Source: Verrucomicrobiaceae bacterium (GTDB lineage Bacteria; Verrucomicrobiota; Verrucomicrobiia; Verrucomicrobiales; DEV007). From it: a DNA stretch of 39,346 nucleotides. A program made the position numbers and the translations under genes. How positions within the stretch are numbered: the first letter of the stretch is position 1; each line of letters opens with the position of its first letter. Of the stretch, positions 17,079-26,095 are shown piece by piece. The notes under the pieces were generated by a model, which searched no databases, was not told the origin of the DNA, and saw nothing but the letters and a program-made list of their open reading frames with translations. The DNA lies in the NCBI GenBank assembly GCA_024229495.1, contig JAAESJ010000072.1, forward strand, positions 1 to 39,346, written 5' to 3'.

Positions 17079-19307
17079 TTATCTCATGCGCTCAATGATC
17101 GCATTGAAGGTTTCACTGGGACGCATGGCGGCATTGGCTAATTCATCCGTGGGGCGATAGTAACCTCCAATATCCATCGACTGGCACTGCACACTGTTGA
17201 GTTCATCAACAATCCTCTCCTCATTCGCGCCCAGTTCCTCGGAAATGGAAGTAAACTCTTCCTTCAGTCCGGGATCATCATCCTGCTCGGCAAGTGCCTG
17301 CGCCCAGAAGAGGGCAAGATAAAAATGGCTGCCGCGGTTATCCAATTCACCTGCCTTGCGGGAAGGGGATTTATTGTTGAGCAATAACCTGGTTGTTGCC
17401 TCATCAAGTGTTCTCGATAACAAACCGGCACTATCATGATCATAATGCTGGGCCAGATGCTCGAGAGAAACAGCCAAGGCCAGGAACTCTCCGAGCGAAT
17501 CCCATCGCAGATGATTCTCACTCTCGAATTGTTGCACATGCTTGGGGGCTGAACCGCCAGCACCCGTCTCAAACAGGCCACCGCCATCCATCAGCGGAAC
17601 AATCGAGAGCATTTTTGCACTGGTTCCAACCTCCAGGATCGGAAACAGGTCCGTTAGATAGTCACGCAGGACATTACCGGTCACTGAGATCGTATCCTCT
17701 CCATTCTTCATTCTCTCAAGGGAAAACCTGGTTGCCTCTGCAGGTGCCATAATGCGAATATCCAGCCCTTCTGTGTCATGCTCGGGAAGGTACCGCTCAA
17801 TCTTCCTTATCAACTGCGCATCGTGCGCCCGGTCCTCATCGAGCCAGAAAACAGCAGGATCTCCAGTCGCCCGGGCACGACCTACCGCAAGCTTTATCCA
17901 GTCTCGGACCGGCGCGTCCTTAACCTGGCACATGCGCCAGATATCACCTTCTTCCACCTCGTGTTCAAGAAGTACGGAGCCGGCTGAATCCACAACACGG
18001 ATCCTGCCTTTCCCGGGGCTTTCGAAAGTCTTGTCATGAGAGCCGTATTCCTCGGCTTTCTGTGCCATAAGACCGACATTCGGGACACTTCCCATGGTGG
18101 TCGGGTCAAATGCCCCGTGCTCCTTGCAGAAATGAATCGTGGTGCGGTAAACCTCGGAATAACTACTGTCCGGAATTACCGCCAAGGCGTCCTGCGGATT
18201 TCCATCGGCATTCCACATCTGCCCGGAAGTGCGAATCATTGCAGGCATCGACGCATCAATGATCACGTCACTTGGAACATGCAGGTTGGTAATCCCTTTG
18301 TCGGAATTAACCATGGCAAGGGCAGGACCATTCTCCAGGCATTCCTTCAAGGCATCGCGAATTGCGGCCTTCTCCTCTTCCGGAAGTTCCTCCGTTTTTG
18401 CCAGCAGGTCCCCTAAGCCGTTATTAAAGTCGACATTCAATTCCTCAAGTGTAGGCCCATGCCGGGCAATCAACTCACGCAGGAAGACCCTCACGCAGTG
18501 TCCAAAGATAATCGGGTCGGACACCTTCATCATAGTTGCCTTCATGTGCAGGGAGAACAGCACGCCCTCCTCCTTTGCCCGCCTTACTTGTTCACCAAGG
18601 AAGGCAACAAGTGCCTTCCTGCGCATAACCGTGGCATCGATAACCTCACCAGCAAGCAACGGCGCACTATTCTTTAGCGGTGTCACGCCACCTTCCTGGT
18701 CGACGAACTCAATCTTGCACGTGTCCTCCTGCTCAAGGGTAATTGATGCTTCATTGGCACGAAAATCTCCATCTGACATCGATATCACGTCCGTCTTGGA
18801 ATCCTTTGACCACACTCCCATCGGATGCGGGTTGCTCCTGGCATATTCCTTAACCGCCTTAGGGGCACGGCGATCTGAATTGCCCTCGCGCAATACCGGG
18901 TTAACCGCGCTCCCCTTGACCTTGTCATATCGTTCCTTGATGGCACGCTCCTCATCGGTTTGCGCCTCACCGGGATAATCAGGCAAATCATAGGATCTCG
19001 CCTGCAATTCCGAAATTGCAGCCTGCATTTGCGGTATTGATGCACTGATATTGGGCAGCTTTATGATGTTGGCCTCCTCCGTCTTGGCCAGTTGACCGAG
19101 TTCGGAAAGCGCATCATCGATGAGTTGCTCACTACCCAATCTGTCCGGAAAACTGGCAATAATCCTGCCGGCAAGGGAAATATCACGCGTCTCAACATTA
19201 ATGCCCGAGGACTTGGTGAAGGCCTCGATAATCGGTAGCAGGGACCGGGTTGCCAGCGCAGGGGCCTCATCGGTTACGGTATAGATAATAGTAGGACTCT
19301 TGGGCAT
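17079..19307 (-). CDS. icd: Monomeric NADP-dependent isocitrate dehydrogenase
   Basis: 742 residues from the ATG at 19307, matching the roughly 740 residues of monomeric IDH-II; the 16 codons upstream in the open frame are not part of the family sequence. Recognisable segments include the start [42 protein letters not shown] (isocitrate-binding Ser and Arg residues), [20 protein letters not shown], and [15 protein letters not shown] near the coenzyme site. It oxidatively decarboxylates isocitrate to 2-oxoglutarate, giving NADPH in the TCA cycle. It lies 143 bases downstream of the MscS gene, with a perfect palindrome and a candidate promoter in between, so it is probably transcribed on its own. 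Confidence 0.97.
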   Translation of the reverse strand: MPKSPTIIYTVTDEAPALATRSLLPIIEAFTKSSGINVETRDISLAGRIIASFPDRLGSEQLIDDALSELGQLAKTEEANIIKLPNISASIPQMQAAISELQARSYDLPDYPGEAQTDEERAIKERYDKVKGSAVNPVLREGNSDRRAPKAVKEYARSNPHPMGVWSKDSKTDVISMSDGDFRANEASITLEQEDTCKIEFVDQEGGVTPLKNSAPLLAGEVIDATVMRRKALVAFLGEQVRRAKEEGVLFSLHMKATMMKVSDPIIFGHCVRVFLRELIARHGPTLEELNVDFNNGLGDLLAKTEELPEEEKAAIRDALKECLENGPALAMVNSDKGITNLHVPSDVIIDASMPAMIRTSGQMWNADGNPQDALAVIPDSSYSEVYRTTIHFCKEHGAFDPTTMGSVPNVGLMAQKAEEYGSHDKTFESPGKGRIRVVDSAGSVLLEHEVEEGDIWRMCQVKDAPVRDWIKLAVGRARATGDPAVFWLDEDRAHDAQLIRKIERYLPEHDTEGLDIRIMAPAEATRFSLERMKNGEDTISVTGNVLRDYLTDLFPILEVGTSAKMLSIVPLMDGGGLFETGAGGSAPKHVQQFESENHLRWDSLGEFLALAVSLEHLAQHYDHDSAGLLSRTLDEATTRLLLNNKSPSRKAGELDNRGSHFYLALFWAQALAEQDDDPGLKEEFTSISEELGANEERIVDELNSVQCQSMDIGGYYRPTDELANAAMRPSETFNAIIERMR

Positions 19308-19372
19308 AATGAATAATTTGTAGTTGCTGCGGACCTTCCCGTTGCCGGGTAACAAGGGAATCCGGGAGAAGG

Positions 19373-19401
19373 GATTTAAGCGAGAAGCGGCACAAGGTCA
19401 A
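19373..19401 (-). promoter_or_regulatory. Candidate promoter for icd
   Basis: On the minus strand TTGACC (19396-19401) matches the -35 consensus at 5 of 6 bases. It is followed after 17 bases by TAAATC (19373-19378), a weak -10, or after 16 bases by TTAAAT. The predicted leader is about 55-60 bases long. Confidence 0.4.
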
Positions 19402-19402
19402 A

Positions 19403-19418
19403 AGACAATCGATTGTCT
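19403..19418 (-). promoter_or_regulatory. Perfect 16-base palindrome, possible operator upstream of icd
   Basis: AGACAATCGATTGTCT is its own reverse complement. It ends one base upstream of the candidate icd -35 element, a usual place for an activator or repressor dimer. On the minus strand TTT follows, so it could instead be a weak AT-rich terminator for the MscS gene, whose stop codon is 33 bases upstream. The operator reading seems a little better, because the stem is poor in GC. Confidence 0.5.
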
Positions 19419-19450
19419 CGCTGGCCGTGAACTTATCCTGCTGGTAGATT

Positions 19451-20728
19451 TTAGCCGGTCTGATGGATGTGAACGTCCTGCTGCGGATAAGGAATACTGA
19501 TACCTTCCCGGTCAAATTCCACCTTTACCTCCCTGATGACATCCCAATGGACCTGCCAGTAATCATCGGTCTGCACCCAGGGCCGGCAAATGAAGTTGAC
19601 TGAGGAGTCGGCAAGCTCATGGAGCTTAATTAGCGGCTCAGGCTCATCAAGCACCATCTTGTGCCGGGAAACGATACGCTCAAGGATCGCCTTGGCCTTG
19701 TCAGCATCATCCTCATAGCCAATCCCGAAGATCATATCAATCCGGCGGGTGTCGCTGGCAGAGGCATTGGTAATCACCTGCCCCCAGACATTCCGGTTGG
19801 GCACCAACACGACTTTATTGTCAAAGGTGCGAATCGTAGTACTCACCAGGCTGACGCTGTCAATCTTTCCGCTAACCCCGCCGACCTCAACGACATTGCC
19901 AACGTCAAACGGCCTGTAGATCAGCAACATGACCCCGGAGGCAAAATTCCCAAGAGTATCCTGCAGGGCAAAGCCGATAATGAAGGAGGCTCCACCAATC
20001 ACTGCAAGCAGTCCCCCGACATTCACGCCAACTGTTCCCAGCGCAACAAGAAGGCCAACACACATTACCGCCCGGAATGAGATCTTGACCACGAACTGCT
20101 CAAGCAACTCGGAGAACCGGTCACTTAGCTGTGCCGCACGGCTCACCACCCGGCGCACGAAGCGGGCAATGATCCAGAAAACAAAAAGGATCAACAAACA
20201 CTTGAGCGCCTGTAACCCCCACTTTACTCCTCCTTCTTTGGCCAGGAGCCAACCGGTCCAGGCATCCCAGGTTGCTCCCGCATCGGTAACGTCAACCTGC
20301 GCCCCGCCCACCGCCTTGGCGTAGGCCAGAAAATCGGTAACATCTCCGCCCTTGGCTGTCAGTTCCGCAAGAACCAACTTAAACCGCGTGATCACTGCCG
20401 CCTTTTCCTCCCGCAGTTGTATGAGTTTTTCTGCTGATCCGGCTGCGGAAGTGATCGTTAATTCTGAGACCTGCATCACTTTACCCTTCACGATATCAAG
20501 CCAGGCTATCGCCTCGTCCTCCAGTTCATCCTTGGTCAGTGGCAGCAGCAAGAGTTTCAAGTGCTTTTCCGGAATATCCTCTGTTTGTCTCTGCGCTGTG
20601 GCCCCGGCAGGCAACTCACCATTATCCTTGCCGGGCGCTTCAACCACCGCCTGATTCCCCCAGGCGGAAAACGGACCTGACACCACACAGGAAAAAGCTA
20701 TTACGAGCAGGAGTAATCTATTGTTCAT
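19451..20728 (-). CDS. MscS-family mechanosensitive channel
   Basis: 425 residues from the ATG at 20728, where a signal peptide begins (LLLLVIAFSCVVSGPFSA). Residues about 30-150 are a periplasmic domain with helical character. Membrane helices follow from about 160 (CLLILFVFWIIARFV), and the pore-lining region shows the MscS TM3 pattern: GGLLAVIGGASFIIGFALQ, then DTLGNFASGVMLLIYRPF. The cytoplasmic beta domain reads VGGVSGKIDSVSLVSTTIRT and LVPN as expected. The C-terminal alpha/beta part ends near GISIPYPQQDVHI. Such channels open on membrane tension and release solutes during osmotic downshift. A divergent PEP-CTERM gene starts 253 bases away; that 20729-20981 stretch holds no other gene I can support. 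Confidence 0.95.
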   Translation of the reverse strand: MNNRLLLLVIAFSCVVSGPFSAWGNQAVVEAPGKDNGELPAGATAQRQTEDIPEKHLKLLLLPLTKDELEDEAIAWLDIVKGKVMQVSELTITSAAGSAEKLIQLREEKAAVITRFKLVLAELTAKGGDVTDFLAYAKAVGGAQVDVTDAGATWDAWTGWLLAKEGGVKWGLQALKCLLILFVFWIIARFVRRVVSRAAQLSDRFSELLEQFVVKISFRAVMCVGLLVALGTVGVNVGGLLAVIGGASFIIGFALQDTLGNFASGVMLLIYRPFDVGNVVEVGGVSGKIDSVSLVSTTIRTFDNKVVLVPNRNVWGQVITNASASDTRRIDMIFGIGYEDDADKAKAILERIVSRHKMVLDEPEPLIKLHELADSSVNFICRPWVQTDDYWQVHWDVIREVKVEFDREGISIPYPQQDVHIHQTG

Positions 20729-20981
20729 TATCTGGTTAGGTTCTGTGAATCGACTGGATAGCACCAACACTATGGTCCTGTAAGGCCCCGGGTCAAAACA
20801 AGCAATACAATCCCTCATCAACGCCGACAACCCATTACTTCCTGCCCGACTATTAACGGTGATGGTAACGACAAAAACAGTAATTAATCAAGGCAACCCT
20901 GCAGGCATGCATCGTGCGCAAAGCTATTGCCTGCACGGCCTTAATTCAGCCCGGATAGCGAAAATGTGCTATATTAAGCAT

Positions 20982-21659
20982 ATGAATATCCATGCGCTTG
21001 CCCGCTGCACATGTGCCATTCTCCTAACAACAGGAACCACCTACGCCGTCACTCTTTTCCAAGTTGACGATTTTAGTATTGGAACAGCCGGTTGGGTGGA
21101 GGGCAACCCCTCACCCAATCCCCCAATTGCCACCGGTATCGGCACCGACGGCTCAGCATTTCTTCGCAATGACTCATCAGGAGGAGGTGGACCGGGAAGC
21201 AGGATGGCCATGTTCAACGACCTTCAGTGGACAGGTGACTACATTGAGTCCGGCATCAGTGCAATCCAGCTAGAAGCAGGAACATTCGGCCCGGACACCA
21301 TAAACCTTCGCCTTGCCTTTAACGGTGCAGGGGGTTGGTTCACCACAGATGCCGTGCAAATCATTAACAATGATCCCGCTGACCCTCAATGGCAGACGCT
21401 GATTTTCAGCGTCATGCCCGGCGACCTTACCCATGTCTCGCAGGGAAACGGCTCTTATGCCGAAACAATGGGCAACGTCACGCGCATGGAAATTTATTCC
21501 GGAGGAAACTCGCTGAGCGCAGGTAGTCTGATCCGGGGCGAAGCGATAAATTCCTCCCTCCTGCTGGACCAGATACGGGCAATCCCGGAGCCTTCATCCT
21601 TTGCCCTTTTAATGATTACCGCCTTTGCCACTCTGGCACGGCGCAAGCGGACCCGCTGA
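20982..21659 (+). CDS. PEP-CTERM anchored secreted protein, function unknown
   Basis: 225 residues from the ATG at 20982, where a signal peptide begins (about 1-22, ending TTYA). The open frame reaches back to 20859, but that part has no signal-peptide character. The C-terminus is a classic PEP-CTERM sorting signal: PEP at 202-204, a hydrophobic stretch, and a basic RRKR tail, which exosortase-type enzymes recognise. The mature part is Gly- and Asn-rich with beta-sheet character, from FQVDDFSIGTAGWVEGN on, resembling jelly-roll surface proteins; I recognise no catalytic motif. A TATATT lies 6 bases before the ATG without a good -35. Neither exosortase nor exopolysaccharide genes are in the window. 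It converges on the epimerase gene, 6 bases apart. Confidence 0.85.
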   Translation: MNIHALARCTCAILLTTGTTYAVTLFQVDDFSIGTAGWVEGNPSPNPPIATGIGTDGSAFLRNDSSGGGGPGSRMAMFNDLQWTGDYIESGISAIQLEAGTFGPDTINLRLAFNGAGGWFTTDAVQIINNDPADPQWQTLIFSVMPGDLTHVSQGNGSYAETMGNVTRMEIYSGGNSLSAGSLIRGEAINSSLLLDQIRAIPEPSSFALLMITAFATLARRKRTR

Positions 21660-21665
21660 GCCACT

Positions 21666-22622
21666 TCATTGCCGGGTGATCCCCAAGGCAAAAGGGTCAT
21701 CGGGATCCAGCAATATTTCAGATTCCCCGTTGACCCAGGCCCTGCCGGTTACATAAGGAATAACCCGGTTGCCTTCAAGCGGCTCAACCCGGCCATCGAA
21801 AACCGTCCCCAGGATACTGCTTTGCCGCCAGGTGGCACCTGCCTCCAGCTTTCCTGAAGCATACAGACAGGCCAGCTTTGCACTGGTGCCGGTGCCGCAC
21901 GGGGAACGGTCATACTCCCCGCCTGGGCACATCACAAAATTACGTGAATCACTGCTCTTGTCGGGCGGTCGGCCGAAAACCTCAACATGATCAATCCTGC
22001 TGCCGTCCTCACCGGTGATTCCCGACACCTCCAGTGCATTCATGACGGCAAGGGTGAACTCGGACAGCCCGGCTATATTTTCCGGCGATAATTCCGGCCC
22101 GAATCCCTCAACAAGGAAGAACCAGTTCCCTCCCCATGCGATGTCTCCAAGCACCTCGCCCCAACCGGGAACTTCCACTGCAACAGCAGGCCGGTACCTA
22201 TAACTAGGGACATTGGCAACAGTGACCGAGCCGTCAGGATTCAACGTCGCCGTCACGACACCAACCGGGGTCTCAATACAATGCTCCCCAAAGGTGATCC
22301 TGCCGGTAAATTCCAGAGTCTTGACCAAGCCGATCGTCCCATGCAGGCAACTGTTTAGCAGCCCGGAATTATTGAAGAATATCACCCCGCTTATACACTC
22401 CTGCCGTTCAGAATCACAAAGCAAAGCCCCCACCATCGCCTCAAACCCCCGTGGTTCACCAAGCAATGCCGGACGCAGGAAATCAGCATGATCAAGAAAG
22501 CCAGGAAGGCGTTGCTTGATGCTCCCACCGCCAATATCCGGGGCACCGCCGATAACCACACGGGTTGGCTCACCCCCGGTATGGGAATCGATGACACTGA
22601 TGCGGCGCGAATTACGGGACAT
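21666..22622 (-). CDS. Proline racemase superfamily, probable 4-hydroxyproline 2-epimerase
   Basis: 318 residues. The start IDSHTGGEPTRVV and the end region match the proline racemase/hydroxyproline epimerase family. Both catalytic cysteines are present: Cys92 (NSCLHGTIGL) and Cys242 (DRSPCGTGTSA). This favours an epimerase over trans-3-hydroxyproline dehydratase, which lacks one of them. The family's usual MCGHG reads SCLHG here, so the Gly next to the catalytic Cys is Leu, close to the active site. The enzyme would convert trans-4-hydroxy-L-proline to cis-4-hydroxy-D-proline. The amino-acid dehydrogenase lies 15 bases upstream in the same operon and would take the next step. Downstream genes for the deaminase and semialdehyde dehydrogenase are not in the window. 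Confidence 0.88.
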   Translation of the reverse strand: MSRNSRRISVIDSHTGGEPTRVVIGGAPDIGGGSIKQRLPGFLDHADFLRPALLGEPRGFEAMVGALLCDSERQECISGVIFFNNSGLLNSCLHGTIGLVKTLEFTGRITFGEHCIETPVGVVTATLNPDGSVTVANVPSYRYRPAVAVEVPGWGEVLGDIAWGGNWFFLVEGFGPELSPENIAGLSEFTLAVMNALEVSGITGEDGSRIDHVEVFGRPPDKSSDSRNFVMCPGGEYDRSPCGTGTSAKLACLYASGKLEAGATWRQSSILGTVFDGRVEPLEGNRVIPYVTGRAWVNGESEILLDPDDPFALGITRQ

Positions 22623-22637
22623 TCATGGAAGCCTAGC

Positions 22638-23924
22638 TCAAAACCGGGCAGGTGCCAGTTTAGCGATATCCATAACCGGTGAATCCCCGCTCAAGAGCTG
22701 CGCCACCAGATGGCCGGTTACCGGGGCAAGGCTCAAACCCATCATGGAATGACCTGTTGCGATAAGGACATTGCCGGCTCCCGGACCTGCCGGCCCGATG
22801 TATGGCAATCCGTCCGGTGCGCACGGGCGCAAGCCCGCCCAGCGCTCCACTCCATCAAAATGCTCCTCTTTAAAACCCGGAAAACATCGCGACACCGACT
22901 TGCAGATACCCTTGATACGCCTCTCGTTAATCGAGAGGTTTCTGCCGCCGATCTCCATTGTCCCGGCAAACCGAAGGGCATCCCCAATAGGTGTAACAGC
23001 CACACGCGCCTCCGCCAGGATAGAGCATATCCGAGGCAATTGTACCGGTTCATCCAGCGTCATGGAGTAACCTTTCCCTGCCGCCATCGGCAGGCTCAAT
23101 CCCAACTCCCGGGCCAAAACCGGCGACCAGGCACCACCAGCTATGACGACCTGCCCGGCTCCAATCTCCTCGCTGCTGGCAGGACCTGTCGATACCCGCA
23201 CGGCCACCACCCTTCCTGATTCCCTGATGAACCCTTCAACCTCGGATTCATAACGAAATTCCCCGCCCATGGCTATGATCCTGTCACGCAAACCGGATGA
23301 GAATGCCGCAGGATCCATGTGGCAATCGTCTTTAAACCAGACTCCTCCCTCAACGGCCATCTCAATACCAGGATCAATCTCGGTGAGCCTGCATGCATCA
23401 CAAACTTCCACATCCAGTCCCAGTTTCCTGGCGGTCTCTGCATGCCGCGCCTCACCTTCAAGCGTCTGTTGTTTTTCACAAAGCATCAACAACCCTCGTT
23501 TCACGAGCCCATAATCAAACTCGTCGGACAACTCCACAAACAACTCGCGACTCTTCAGGTTAAGCTCACTGAGTAAGCCCAGGCAGGTATCAACGTGGGA
23601 CCTGCGGGCATGCCGCCAGAATAAATATGCCCAGCGAACAAGGGCGGGACGAAAACTGAAAGCAAATGGACTCTCGGGGTTAAGCATCCAGCGCAAGCCA
23701 AGTGCAATCATCCCCGGTGCCGCCAGGGGAACAAAATGGCTCGGCACCACCATCCCCGCGTTTTTTGCCGAGCAATTATCACCTCCTGCAGCCTCACGCT
23801 CAAGTAACACCACCTGCTTACCGGAACGCAGTGCGTAATAGGCAATACAGAGGCCAATGACACCACCACCAATCACGACAACGCGATCGCCGGAAGCATT
23901 AATGTTCAAGGTATCATTCCCCAT
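22638..23924 (-). CDS. FAD-dependent D-amino-acid dehydrogenase (DadA-like), probable cis-4-hydroxy-D-proline dehydrogenase
   Basis: 428 residues. The FAD-binding Rossmann motif is VVIGGGVIGLCIAYYALRSG (about 15-34), followed by the LLEREAAGG acidic end. The DAO-family C-terminal part has WAGLRPCAPDGLPYIGP (about 366-382) and ATGHSMMGLSLAPVTG (about 391-406), which position the flavin and substrate. The length fits DadA-type membrane-associated dehydrogenases rather than soluble oxidases. It precedes the hydroxyproline epimerase in transcription order with a 15-base gap, so the likely substrate is cis-4-hydroxy-D-proline, giving pyrroline-4-hydroxy-2-carboxylate; this follows from context. 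The 228-base region upstream (23925-24152) carries a candidate promoter for the divergent sulfatase and no gene. Confidence 0.88.
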   Translation of the reverse strand: MGNDTLNINASGDRVVVIGGGVIGLCIAYYALRSGKQVVLLEREAAGGDNCSAKNAGMVVPSHFVPLAAPGMIALGLRWMLNPESPFAFSFRPALVRWAYLFWRHARRSHVDTCLGLLSELNLKSRELFVELSDEFDYGLVKRGLLMLCEKQQTLEGEARHAETARKLGLDVEVCDACRLTEIDPGIEMAVEGGVWFKDDCHMDPAAFSSGLRDRIIAMGGEFRYESEVEGFIRESGRVVAVRVSTGPASSEEIGAGQVVIAGGAWSPVLARELGLSLPMAAGKGYSMTLDEPVQLPRICSILAEARVAVTPIGDALRFAGTMEIGGRNLSINERRIKGICKSVSRCFPGFKEEHFDGVERWAGLRPCAPDGLPYIGPAGPGAGNVLIATGHSMMGLSLAPVTGHLVAQLLSGDSPVMDIAKLAPARF

Positions 23925-24052
23925 AAAGATATATTCTCAGAAAACCCATACATCCCAACGTGAATACGCAAGGCCTGCAACCAAAGAGTTTGACTCTTCT
24001 ATTACTGGCCGCCAGCGGTAAACAGGCGTAATTAAGCCCTTCAAAGCCCTGA

Positions 24053-24081
24053 TTCAAGCAACTAGAATACCCGGATATAAT
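24053..24081 (+). promoter_or_regulatory. Candidate promoter for the sulfatase at 24153
   Basis: A perfect TATAAT (24076-24081) lies 17 bases after TTCAAG (24053-24058), a poor -35. The expected leader is about 65 bases. The perfect -10 is the only strong part. Confidence 0.4.
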
Positions 24082-24152
24082 GTTGCCAAACGTCTCAAAT
24101 TGCTCAAGGAAGCCAACACACAAGCAATAAGAAACCCGCCAAAAAAATCCAA

Positions 24153-25625
24153 ATGAAAGTCCTGCTGCACATTATCCTTCTTGCCACGCTTATAAGCTCA
24201 GTCGCAAAGGCCAAGGATAAGCCCAATATCCTTTTTATTGCCATCGATGACCAGAATGACTGGATCGGGTGCCTGGGAGGCCACCCTCAAATCAAAACAC
24301 CACATATCGACAAGCTGGCAGAGCGGGGCACGGTGTTCCTGAATGCCCACTGCCAGTCACCGCTGTGCAACCCTTCACGTACCAGCCTGATGACCGGGCT
24401 AAGGCCAACCACCACCGGCATCTATGGCCTTGCCCCCTGGTTTCGTGATGTCCCCGGGTTAAAGGATATTGTAACCCTTCCCCAATACCTTAAATCACAC
24501 GGCTATAAAACCCTTACAGCCGGAAAAATTTACCATGGGAGATATGGCAGAAACCGAACCAAAGAACGGGAGTTCGATGTCATTGGCCCGGGGGCCACGG
24601 GTGCACCCTTCCCAAAGGAGCGACTGGTAAAGGACACGCCTCAACCGCACAAGCTGGTTGACTGGGGAACCTTCCCCCACAATGACGAGGACAAAGGGGA
24701 TTACAAGATCGCCAGCTGGGCGGTTGAACAACTCGACGCCAAGCCCAAAGACCCGTTCTTCCTGTCAGTGGGTTTTTTCCTGCCGCACGTACCCTGCTTC
24801 GCAACCCAGAAATGGTTTGATCTCTATCCGGAGGAAACCCTCAAGCTTCCTCAGATCAAGCGTGATGACCGCAAGGACACACCCCGATTTTCCTGGTATC
24901 TGCACTGGAGCCTGCCCGAGGTGCGCCTGAAATTCCTTGAGCAAAACAATGAATGGAAAAACCTTACCCGTTCCTACCTTGCCTGCACCAGCTTTGTCGA
25001 TGCACAGGTCGGCCGTGTGCTTGAAGCACTTAAACGCAACGGGTTTGCCGACAATACCATCGTCGTCCTGTGGTCGGACCACGGATGGCACATCGGTGAA
25101 AAGGAAATCACGGGTAAAAACACCCTGTGGGATGACGGCACTCGCGTGCCCCTGATCTTCGCTGGCCCCGGGGTCGGTGTTGGGCGTTGCAGTCAACCTG
25201 CCGAGTTACTCGACATCTACCCTTCCCTCAACGAACTCTGTGGGCTCCCGGTCAAGAAGGGGCTCGAAGGGATCAGCCTGATTCCGCAACTCCAAGATTC
25301 AAAAGCCAAGCGCAAGCGCCCGGCAATCACCTGCCATAACCACGACAACAACGGGGTGCGTTCCGAAAAATGGCGCTACATCCGCTATGCTGACGGCAGT
25401 GAGGAACTCTACAATATGGAAGAAGATCCCAATGAGTGGAACAACCTGGCAAGCAGTGCCGAATACCAATCCGTAATTACCGAACACCGTAAGTGGATTC
25501 CAAAAAATAACCGGAAACCCGCCCCTGGAAGCCGTGCCCGCATCCTGACCTACGACAAGGAGACAGGAGCAGTTACCTGGGAAAGAAAGCCGGTGAAAGC
25601 CACCGACCCGATTCCGGAAATCTAG
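24153..25625 (+). CDS. Secreted sulfatase, iduronate-2-sulfatase-like, Cys-type
   Basis: 490 residues. A signal peptide covers about 1-20 (LLHIILLATLISSVAKA). The calcium-binding Asp pair is in IAIDDQNDW (32-33), and the signature CNPSRTSLMTGLRP has Cys72, Pro74 and Arg76, so the enzyme needs formylglycine maturation. PFFLSVGFFLPHVP, VVLWSDHGWHIGEK and NTLWDDGTRVPLI are hallmarks of the iduronate-2-sulfatase-like subfamily of S1 sulfatases (S1_7 type). The C-terminal ELYNMEEDPNEWNNLA is the usual closing module. Likely substrates are sulfated uronic-acid-containing or other polysaccharides; the exact one cannot be told. A decayed tail of another sulfatase lies about 100 bases downstream, so a longer sulfatase cluster may once have stood here. 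Confidence 0.94.
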   Translation: MKVLLHIILLATLISSVAKAKDKPNILFIAIDDQNDWIGCLGGHPQIKTPHIDKLAERGTVFLNAHCQSPLCNPSRTSLMTGLRPTTTGIYGLAPWFRDVPGLKDIVTLPQYLKSHGYKTLTAGKIYHGRYGRNRTKEREFDVIGPGATGAPFPKERLVKDTPQPHKLVDWGTFPHNDEDKGDYKIASWAVEQLDAKPKDPFFLSVGFFLPHVPCFATQKWFDLYPEETLKLPQIKRDDRKDTPRFSWYLHWSLPEVRLKFLEQNNEWKNLTRSYLACTSFVDAQVGRVLEALKRNGFADNTIVVLWSDHGWHIGEKEITGKNTLWDDGTRVPLIFAGPGVGVGRCSQPAELLDIYPSLNELCGLPVKKGLEGISLIPQLQDSKAKRKRPAITCHNHDNNGVRSEKWRYIRYADGSEELYNMEEDPNEWNNLASSAEYQSVITEHRKWIPKNNRKPAPGSRARILTYDKETGAVTWERKPVKATDPIPEI

Positions 25626-25727
25626 GAACTCTCCTTTCCATAAAGCGGTCTTTAAAAGTAACCCTTAATCTTTTCCCCCAGCATATTGATCTCCCTGCCT
25701 CCTTTGCGACTCTCCCGCCTTTTCTGA

Positions 25728-25982
25728 CCGGGAAATCAGGCAGATCCGCACCCTTATCTGTTCTGGCGCATCGGTAATCGTCATGCCTTGCAAAAGGAGG
25801 ACTGGAAAATCCTTCGCCGGCGCAACAAGCAGTGGAGCCTCTTCAACTTGAAGAATGACATCGGAGAAACAAGGGATCTCGCCGACACCCTGCCCGCACA
25901 GGCAGGGGAACTCATCAGGCTTTGGGAAACCGGGAACTCGGGGATGATTGATCCCGTCTGGGTTCCAGGACGGAAAAAATAA
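25728..25982 (+). pseudogene. Remnant of a sulfatase gene, C-terminal end only
   Basis: The frame after the TGA at 25725-25727 reads about 84 residues to the stop before 25983. It contains HPYLFWRIGN, DWKILRRRNKQWSLFNL, NDIGETRDLADTLP and IRLWETGNSGMIDPVW, which match the terminal module of S1 sulfatases (YDLxxDPxExxNLA type). No sulfatase signature, no signal peptide and no credible start precede it; the next upstream sequence, 25626-25727, is unlike a gene. I read this as the residue of a deleted sulfatase paralogue, distinct from the intact gene upstream, which has its own complete terminal module. Confidence 0.8.
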
Positions 25983-26060
25983 ATGCTTCCTGTTAAGGCC
26001 ATCGGGTTTATTGTTTACAGTAACATCTTCTCATCCCGCATTTCCGGGTTAAGTTGTTCT

Positions 26061-26090
26061 AATCCCCTTACAATCCCCTTAATCCCCCTT
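26061..26090 (+). repeat. Three tandem copies of AATCCCCTT before the CotH gene
   Basis: Copies start at 26061, 26072 and 26081 (the last has one extra C), 11 and 9 bases apart, and end 5 bases before the ATG at 26096. They lie in the leader or initiation region. I recognise no known site. The rest of 25983-26060 shows no feature I can defend. Confidence 0.6.
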
Positions 26091-26095
26091 TTGCC

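Noticed and set aside
20970-20975. TATATT just before the PEP-CTERM start, suggesting a leaderless transcript
   Set aside because: There is no acceptable -35 element at the right distance, and a single A/T-rich hexamer is weak evidence.
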